Shown here: positions 15,233 through 19,901 of the stretch, one piece after another
Position numbering within the stretch: the stretch's first letter is position 1
Layout: every line of letters begins with the position of its first letter
Source: Dehalococcoidia bacterium
GTDB lineage: Bacteria > Chloroflexota > Dehalococcoidia > GIF9 > AB-539-J10
Assembly (NCBI GenBank): GCA_023229725.1
Contig: JALNYR010000032.1
Location: 1-19,901 of the forward strand
Reading direction: 5' to 3'
Length of the DNA stretch: 19,901 nt
The notes under the pieces: generated by a model
Seen by the model: only the letters and a program-made list of their open reading frames with translations
Databases searched by the model: none
What the model was told of the DNA's origin: nothing
Made by a program: the position numbers and the translations under genes

Positions 15233-15260
15233 TTGCATTTCCCGACCGCAATGGGATAAA
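15233..15260 (+). promoter_or_regulatory. Candidate alr promoter
   Basis: TTGCAT (15233-15238) and GATAAA (15255-15260), 16 nt apart, lie in the only AT-rich patch of the divergent region and 36 nt before the alr start. TAAATA at 15257-15262 (18-nt spacer) is an alternative -10. Confidence 0.4.
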
Positions 15261-15296
15261 TATGGCAAGGTCTCATTCCAGCTGGGGGGAATCACA

Positions 15297-16427
15297 ATGG
15301 CGGACAGATGTGGACGGGGAACGGACGCTGTTCGGGCTACCCGGGCGGTGGTCGATCTGGAGGCGGTGCGGCACAACATCCGCGGCATACGTCAGAGGGT
15401 CGGAGACCGGCGACAGCTGATGGCTGTCGTGAAGGCTGACGGCTACGGCCACGGCGCTCTTCCGGTCAGCCGGGCCGCTCTCGATAGCGGAGCCGGCTGC
15501 CTCGCGGTGGCGATTCCGGAAGAGGGGCAGGAGCTGCGGACTGCAGGCATCGAGTGCCCGATTCTCGTGTTCGGACTCATACAGCCCAACGAAGCATCGA
15601 AGACCATCATGGCGGGCCTTGAGCAGACCGTGTGCTCGGTTGAGTTGCTCGATGCCCTCGACCAGGAGTCAAAGAGTCGCGGCGTCACGACCAGCGTTCA
15701 CATCAAGGTGGACACGGGCATGGGCCGGATTGGCCTTGCGCCCGCAGATGTCGTCGAGTTCGCCCGCCGTGCGGCGTCCTGTCCGAACATCGTTCTCAAG
15801 GGTGTGTACAGCCACTTCTCCTGCGCCGACGAGCGTGACAAGGAGTTCTCACGCGCTCAGATACGGCGTTTTGGAGAGGTGCTGGGGGCGCTCGAGGCCG
15901 CGGGCATCGCCGTGCCGGTGAGGCACATGGCCAACAGCGCAGGGGTGCTGGACCTCCCCGAGGCCCATTTCGACATGGTGCGACCGGGCATCATGATTTA
16001 CGGTCTCTATCCTTCCGCGGAAGTCAGCCACAGCGTGGAACTTCGACCGGCGATGAGCTTCGTGACCCGGATCTGCCAGGTGAAGGTCGTTCCGCCCGGC
16101 ACGCCGATTGGCTACGGCGCAACATTCGTGACAGACCGCAAGAGCAGGGTCGCCACGATACCGGTGGGCTACGCGGATGGCTATCGCCGGCTGCTCTCGA
16201 ACAAAGGCCAGGTTGTCGTGCGGGGGAAGCGCGTCCCGCTGCTCGGGCGGGTGGCGATGGACATGTGCATGATAGATGTGTCCTCGATTCCCGAGGCCCG
16301 CGCGGGCGACGAGGTAGTCCTGTTCGGAGCGGGCCTGCCCGTCGAGGAGGTGGCATCCATCATCGGCACCATCAACTACGAGGTGGTGACCGGAATCGGG
16401 AAGCGCGTGCCCAGAGTGTACGTCTAG
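15297..16427 (+). CDS. alr: Alanine racemase
   Basis: Alr is a cytoplasmic PLP enzyme that interconverts L- and D-alanine for peptidoglycan. The 376-residue length is typical. Lys46 in VVKADGYGHG is the PLP-binding lysine. IKVDTGMGRIG, HMANSAG and DMVRPGIMIYGLYP are standard barrel motifs. Tyr273 in PIGYGATF is the second catalytic base, and RVAMDMCMID lies in the C-terminal domain. The ATG at 15297 has GGGGGGAA upstream; the frame is open further 5', but that part shows no family similarity. The gene is divergent from the carboxyltransferase operon and not obviously linked to it or to the TRAP genes that follow. Confidence 0.96.
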   Translation: MADRCGRGTDAVRATRAVVDLEAVRHNIRGIRQRVGDRRQLMAVVKADGYGHGALPVSRAALDSGAGCLAVAIPEEGQELRTAGIECPILVFGLIQPNEASKTIMAGLEQTVCSVELLDALDQESKSRGVTTSVHIKVDTGMGRIGLAPADVVEFARRAASCPNIVLKGVYSHFSCADERDKEFSRAQIRRFGEVLGALEAAGIAVPVRHMANSAGVLDLPEAHFDMVRPGIMIYGLYPSAEVSHSVELRPAMSFVTRICQVKVVPPGTPIGYGATFVTDRKSRVATIPVGYADGYRRLLSNKGQVVVRGKRVPLLGRVAMDMCMIDVSSIPEARAGDEVVLFGAGLPVEEVASIIGTINYEVVTGIGKRVPRVYV

Positions 16428-16566
16428 CGCTGCAGCGAGGCAGTGTTCGACAACGGCCCTCGCATCCGCCCGGATGAAGCGGCATCGCTTCGGGTACTGT
16501 CCGGAGACTCGGCCCGTTGACCGGCGAGCAGTCGGCACAGAGACTCGCTGCGGGGGCTGCGGAGTA
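16428..16566. other. alr 3' region with tandem hairpins
   Basis: Two adjacent hairpins share a boundary: 16463-16467 with 16472-16476, and 16476-16481 with 16486-16491 (GAAGCG, loop GCAT, CGCTTC). No T tract follows. They may be a weak or factor-assisted end for the alr transcript. Confidence 0.3.
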
Positions 16567-16596
16567 TTGACACCGACCATGGCGTACTGCTATCTT
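16567..16596 (+). promoter_or_regulatory. Strong promoter of the TRAP transporter operon
   Basis: A perfect TTGACA (16567-16572) and TATCTT (16591-16596) are 18 nt apart, and TGC directly precedes the -10 box, making it an extended -10. The start would be near 16603. The resulting leader to dctP is about 330 nt. Confidence 0.6.
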
Positions 16597-16610
16597 CGCC
16601 TCGCGCAGCC

Positions 16611-16635
16611 GTCGTACAGGATACTCGTATACGAC
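16611..16635. promoter_or_regulatory. 25-bp imperfect palindrome, candidate operator
   Basis: Nine of twelve arm positions are symmetric about base 16623, including perfect outer arms GTCGTA and TACGAC. It begins about 8 bases after the predicted transcription start, a place where a bound dimeric repressor would block the promoter. No regulator gene lies in the window. It could instead act as an RNA stem-loop. Confidence 0.35.
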
Positions 16636-16768
16636 GTCACCCGCGCGACACTCCGTTCTATGCTGTCGACACCCGGGTGACCGGCCGATGCTCCTGGGAT
16701 GTCGGCATTGCGCGGCCACGGTTGTCAGGTTGGGGACGGATGCCGTTCATCGGCGCAGGAGGATTGTG

Positions 16769-16858
16769 GTGGGGTTCTACCTTCGTCGGGACGATGCACT
16801 GAAGACCATGCTGACCCAGTCCTGTGCCCCGCGTGAACGAGCAGGAGGTGAGATGTGA
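16769..16858 (+). CDS. Possible 29-residue leader ORF before dctP
   Basis: GTG at 16769 (or 16766) follows AGGAGG at 16757-16762 and opens a frame that starts MGFYLRRDDALKTML and ends in ATG TGA at 16853-16858. A second very strong ribosome binding site, AGGAGGTGA (16843-16851), precedes that terminal ATG, so a start-stop minimal ORF is also possible. The peptide has no known relative. It lies in the TRAP leader, 78 nt before dctP, and might regulate it or be chance. Confidence 0.25.
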   Translation: MGFYLRRDDALKTMLTQSCAPRERAGGEM

Positions 16859-16936
16859 AGGGTTCGATTGGGGAAGCCCCACCGTAGTGAGCCCAGTTGT
16901 CAGGGCTGACGGGACCGTTTTGAGGAGGTTGAAGAG

Positions 16937-18001
16937 ATGATGAGGCATTTGGCAGTTCTGTTGGTGACCTCGCTGCTGGTGCTGGCGACGGCTTTCACCG
17001 CCTGCACGCCCGCGGCGCCGGCCACCCCGACCGGCACGCCCGGGGGCGAGCCGACCTATCAGTACAAGTGGAGAATGACGACGGCCATCGGTTCCGAGAC
17101 GGACCTGGCCAAGGCGTGTTTCAGTCTGGCCGACAGGATTCGAGACCGCACCGATGGACGAGTGGACGTGACCGTCTACGCGGATGCGGCGCTCGGCGCC
17201 TGGGACCTGACGAACGAGATGATTCAGCGCGGCGACATCGAGATGATGACTGAAGCTCTCGACGACAGCTGGGACCCCAGGATTGCCATCGGCTACTACA
17301 TGCCATTCCTGTACATCGACTATGCAGCGCAGGAGAAGCTGTGCGGGACTGACGGCGTGGTCTACCGGCTTCTCAACGAGGTCGTGGGAGGACTGAACTA
17401 CCGCGTTCTGGGCTTCTTCTCCTGCGGAGTCGGCGGCGTCAGCCTGACGGGCGTGCCTAAGGCGCCGTTTGACCCCAACGTGGCGAAAGGCATGAAGACC
17501 AGGGTGATGGCGCTCACTGCCTGCCGGCTCACGTACGAACGGCTCGGGTACATGGTGGCGGCCATTCCGTTTGGCGAGGTCTACACCGCTATTCAAACCG
17601 GCATCGTACAGGGGCAGCAGGGTGGTGGCACGATGCAGGCCTGGATGTTCAGGGACGTGAACAAGGTCTGGCTGCACTACAAGGACTACATCGAGCCCAA
17701 CTGGTTCTCCATCAACGAGAAGGCCTGGCAGAGCCTGGCCCCTGTTGACCAGCAGAACCTCATCGACTGTTGCCAGGAAGAGCAGCAGCTCCAGCTTGAC
17801 TACGTGGCGGAGATGGATGAGAAGTACATGCAGCAGTTGAAAGACTACGGCTGGACCATCCTGAAGCCCACGGATGCCGAGTGGGAGACGATGGCTGCCG
17901 CGGTTCGAGAGGACGTCTGGCCGGAACTGGTGCCGCTGATTAGCGCCCCGTTCCTCGACGAGGTGTGCGACAGCCTTGGCATCGCACGCGTTACCACCTA
18001 G
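16937..18001 (+). CDS. dctP: TRAP transporter substrate-binding protein, DctP family
   Basis: The 354-residue protein is the extracytoplasmic solute receptor of a tripartite ATP-independent periplasmic transporter. A signal peptide (1-22) ends at probable lipidated Cys23, followed by a Pro/Thr/Gly linker. This anchoring is expected of a cell without a conventional periplasm. The core motif GMKTRVMALTACRLTYERLG places Arg189 where the family binds the substrate's carboxylate, and IPFGEVYTAIQTGIVQGQQGG is the following signature. The ligand is thus probably an organic acid, identity unknown. The mature part carries seven further cysteines, which is many for the family. GAGGAGG precedes the ATG at 16937; the next codon is also ATG. 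It is the first gene of the dctPQM operon. Confidence 0.92.
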   Translation: MMRHLAVLLVTSLLVLATAFTACTPAAPATPTGTPGGEPTYQYKWRMTTAIGSETDLAKACFSLADRIRDRTDGRVDVTVYADAALGAWDLTNEMIQRGDIEMMTEALDDSWDPRIAIGYYMPFLYIDYAAQEKLCGTDGVVYRLLNEVVGGLNYRVLGFFSCGVGGVSLTGVPKAPFDPNVAKGMKTRVMALTACRLTYERLGYMVAAIPFGEVYTAIQTGIVQGQQGGGTMQAWMFRDVNKVWLHYKDYIEPNWFSINEKAWQSLAPVDQQNLIDCCQEEQQLQLDYVAEMDEKYMQQLKDYGWTILKPTDAEWETMAAAVREDVWPELVPLISAPFLDEVCDSLGIARVTT

Positions 18002-18028
18002 TCGTTCCTGAGTGATTGGCTGGGAACA

Positions 18029-18063
18029 CCGCTGGGGGAGTCCGGTGCGGGCTCCCCCAGCGG
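18029..18063 (+). terminator. Intercistronic stem-loop between dctP and dctQ
   Basis: A perfect 12-bp GC-rich stem (18029-18040 with 18052-18063) closes an 11-nt loop. No T tract follows, and the dctQ ribosome binding site begins a few bases later. It is more likely a partial terminator or mRNA-stabilising hairpin that lets the binding protein be made in excess over the permease. Confidence 0.6.
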
Positions 18064-18081
18064 CTGAAGGGAGGAGAGAGA

Positions 18082-18627
18082 GTGATTGGCTCGTCCTTTC
18101 TTGAAAGGCTGCTGTTTCGCTGGCTTCCGATATTCATGCGCGCTCTGATGATTGCGTCTGCCGTGCCCCTCATCCTTCTCATCTTCGCGCAGGTGTGGCT
18201 GCGTTACGTCTTCCAGCTGCCTCTGCTCTGGGTGGAAGAGGTGGCGATTACCCCGGCCTTCTGGATGTATATGACCGGCGCCGCCTATGCGGCGTACGAC
18301 AAGTCCCACATCAAGGTGGGAGTGATAGACGTAGCCGTCAAGGATCCGAGACGGCGTCTCATCTGGAGGTTCATAGGGTCCGTGGTCACACTCGGCTTCG
18401 CCACGTTGTTCTTCATCTGGGGGTTCAACTTCTTCATGCAGGACCTTGCGTTTGGACCGCAGACGGCTACGCTCAGGTATCCGCTGATATACGCTCGCTC
18501 CTCATTCTTCCTCTCGGCGGGTGTCCTTGGCGGCCTCTATTTCCTCGTTGACACAGTCGACCTGGCGCGCCAGCTCTTCTGGCACAAGGCACCGCTGAAT
18601 ACGGGACTCAACGCGGGAGGTGAGTGA
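18082..18627 (+). CDS. dctQ: TRAP transporter small permease subunit, DctQ family
   Basis: This 181-residue membrane protein has four predicted helices (about 17-39, 48-70, 97-118 and 138-160), as expected for DctQ. It includes the family's RYVFQLPLLWVEEVA segment after helix 1 and AAYAAYDKSHIKV after helix 2. DctQ pairs with DctM and is needed for transport. The start is GTG at 18082 with GGGAGGAGAG upstream. A start at 18016 would lie inside the stem-loop and add an unlikely polar sequence. The stop is 2 bp before dctM. Confidence 0.9.
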   Translation: MIGSSFLERLLFRWLPIFMRALMIASAVPLILLIFAQVWLRYVFQLPLLWVEEVAITPAFWMYMTGAAYAAYDKSHIKVGVIDVAVKDPRRRLIWRFIGSVVTLGFATLFFIWGFNFFMQDLAFGPQTATLRYPLIYARSSFFLSAGVLGGLYFLVDTVDLARQLFWHKAPLNTGLNAGGE

Positions 18628-18629
18628 CG

Positions 18630-19901
18630 ATGGATTCGGCACTGTTCGGCCTGCCATACCTGGGTCTCGTGGTGTGTGTTGTCATTCTGATCGGCTTGCT
18701 GATGCTTGGCATTCCAGCGCCGTTTGCCTTCATGGGCGCGTGCGTGTTTCTGATCTACGTGTATGGATTCGACCCCGGAGCACAGCTTCCCGTTGCGTTC
18801 CACAAGATGAAGTCGCTCACGCTGCTTTCGCTCCCGTTCTTCATCATGCTTGGCGGATTCATGACGGTTGGCGGCATCTCCTCACGTCTCGTGGAGGTTG
18901 CCGAAGCCCTGGTGGGGAGAATCACCGGTGGGCTGGGAGCGGTGGCAATCGTGAGCTGTGCGATAATCGGCGCCATTGCCGGCACGTGCTCGGCGGCGGT
19001 CGCCGCCCTGAGCGGGCTGGTCATCCCCGAGATGGAGAAGCGCGGCTACACCCGGGGATACGCGACCGGTCTGCTGGCGGTGTCCTCCGTCCTTGGCCAG
19101 TTGATTCCGCCCAGCGTGCCCATGATCCTGTACGGCTTCATCACGATGACGTCGGTGACCGCCTGCTTTCTGTCCACGGTCGGCCCCGGCATCCTCACCA
19201 TCATCATCTACTGCATCGTGAATTACTTCTGCGTCAGGCACAACCCGAACATCCACAAGTCTCCGCCCGTGGCCTTCAAGACACAGGCGAAGCAGGTGGC
19301 GAAGGCCACCCGGCATGCATTCTGGTCGCTGATGCTGCCCGTGGTGCTGCTGGGCGGCATCTACGGTGGCATCTTCACTCCCACGGAAGCGGCGGTGGTC
19401 GCCCTGGTGATGGCCATCCTTGTGGGGCTCTTCATCCACAAGGACCTCAAGTTCAGGGACATCGGGAAGGTGCTCGTTCAGCAGTCGGTCACGACGGGAG
19501 TGGTCGTGCTGATGGTCATCTTCGTGCTCGTTCTGAGCCGCATCATGACCATGCAGAACATCCCGCAGGAGATGATTGCGTTTGTGAGCGGGATTACGGA
19601 CAACTACTACCTGACGCTGCTGATGGTCAACGTGTTCCTCATCTTCCTGGGAATGATAGTGGATGACTTCACCGGCACCCTGCTGGCCGCCCCGCTGCTC
19701 TTCCCCCTGATGCAGCACCTGGGTGTGCACCCGGTTCACTTCGCGGCCATCCTGGGCACCAATCTGGGGCTCGGGAACGTCACGCCGCCCATGGCGCCTA
19801 TCCTCTACCTGGCGGGCCGGCTCGGCAACGTGACGATCGACAAGATGATAAAGCCGGCGCTCATCTTCATGGTCTTCGGCGCAGTGCCGGTGGTGCTGGT
19901 C
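18630..19901 (+). CDS. dctM: TRAP transporter large permease subunit, DctM family (cut by window end)
   Basis: The frame from ATG 18630 is open for 424 codons to the edge with no stop. DctM is the ion-coupled channel subunit. The sequence is a run of hydrophobic helices with family motifs: PFFIMLGGFMTVGGIS, SCAIIGAIAGTCSAAVAAL, PEMEKRGYTRGYATGLL, LIPPSVPMILYGF, GGIFTPTEAAVVALVMA and LGLGNVTPPMAPILYL. DctM proteins usually have about 425-435 residues, so only a few residues are missing. GGGAGGTGAG lies just before the start, within the end of dctQ, indicating translational coupling. The acidic MIVDDFTGTLLAAPLLFPL segment is also typical of the ion-coupled permeases. Confidence 0.93.
   Translation, partial: MDSALFGLPYLGLVVCVVILIGLLMLGIPAPFAFMGACVFLIYVYGFDPGAQLPVAFHKMKSLTLLSLPFFIMLGGFMTVGGISSRLVEVAEALVGRITGGLGAVAIVSCAIIGAIAGTCSAAVAALSGLVIPEMEKRGYTRGYATGLLAVSSVLGQLIPPSVPMILYGFITMTSVTACFLSTVGPGILTIIIYCIVNYFCVRHNPNIHKSPPVAFKTQAKQVAKATRHAFWSLMLPVVLLGGIYGGIFTPTEAAVVALVMAILVGLFIHKDLKFRDIGKVLVQQSVTTGVVVLMVIFVLVLSRIMTMQNIPQEMIAFVSGITDNYYLTLLMVNVFLIFLGMIVDDFTGTLLAAPLLFPLMQHLGVHPVHFAAILGTNLGLGNVTPPMAPILYLAGRLGNVTIDKMIKPALIFMVFGAVPVVLV

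Noticed and set aside
16474..16680. 68-codon plus-strand frame after alr
   Set aside because: It spans the predicted TRAP promoter, has no ribosome binding site and its translation resembles nothing known.
16848..16940. 30-codon GTG frame overlapping the dctP start by its stop codon
   Set aside because: Attractive coupling, but the GTG lies inside the AGGAGGTG sequence itself, leaving no spacing for a ribosome binding site.
18620..19666. 348-codon plus-strand frame overlapping dctM
   Set aside because: Out of frame with the clear DctM, which is open from 18630 to the window end.
1..19901. CRISPR arrays, insertion sequences, integrases or rRNA genes
   Set aside because: No repeat-spacer pattern, transposase or integrase motif, or rRNA sequence was seen anywhere in the window.

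Overview
The window is GC-rich bacterial chromosome with compact genes, good Shine-Dalgarno sites and two tRNA genes. The mix of families points to an anaerobic or facultative Chloroflexota, possibly Dehalococcoidia: DUF2905 and DUF5679 small proteins, a transglutaminase-like lipoprotein with a Pro/Ala/Thr linker, acyl-CoA carboxylase and acyl-CoA dehydrogenase genes, a TRAP transporter, and a CoA-ligase/ferredoxin cluster. This placement is inferred from gene content and was not tested by phylogeny.

Region by region. 1-304 holds an undetermined left edge and a strong terminator. 305-529 (-) is a DUF2905 membrane protein. 709-3652 (+) is a housekeeping operon of recN, a YjjX-type NTPase and a histidine phosphatase. 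3674-6020 (-) carries a transglutaminase-like lipoprotein, tRNA-Arg(UCG) and the ribosome GTPase rsgA. 6432-9333 (-) is the least understood part: a PaaK-like adenylate-forming enzyme, a possible 29-residue ORF, a two-cluster ferredoxin with an extra C-terminal domain, and a Cys-rich protein ending in a CxCxC motif. 9438-11081 holds small genes: an 89-residue CPAC protein (+), a 47-residue DUF5679 protein (-) with a near-consensus promoter, a small lipoprotein (-) and tRNA-His (-). 11167-15050 (-) is an operon of a carboxyltransferase and two different acyl-CoA dehydrogenase subunits. 15297-16427 (+) is alanine racemase. From 16567 to the right edge (+) is a DctP-DctQ-DctM TRAP transporter with a long leader; DctM runs off the window.

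How the genes may work together. The TRAP system would import a carboxylic acid. The carboxyltransferase/dehydrogenase operon and the PaaK-like enzyme suggest acids are activated to CoA thioesters and degraded. No shared regulator is visible, so this link is inference. The best candidate for an undescribed system is the CoA-ligase/ferredoxin/Cys-rich cluster. The best regulatory candidate is the TRAP leader: a strong promoter, a 25-bp imperfect palindrome just downstream, a short ORF with its own ribosome binding site, and a later stem-loop between dctP and dctQ.
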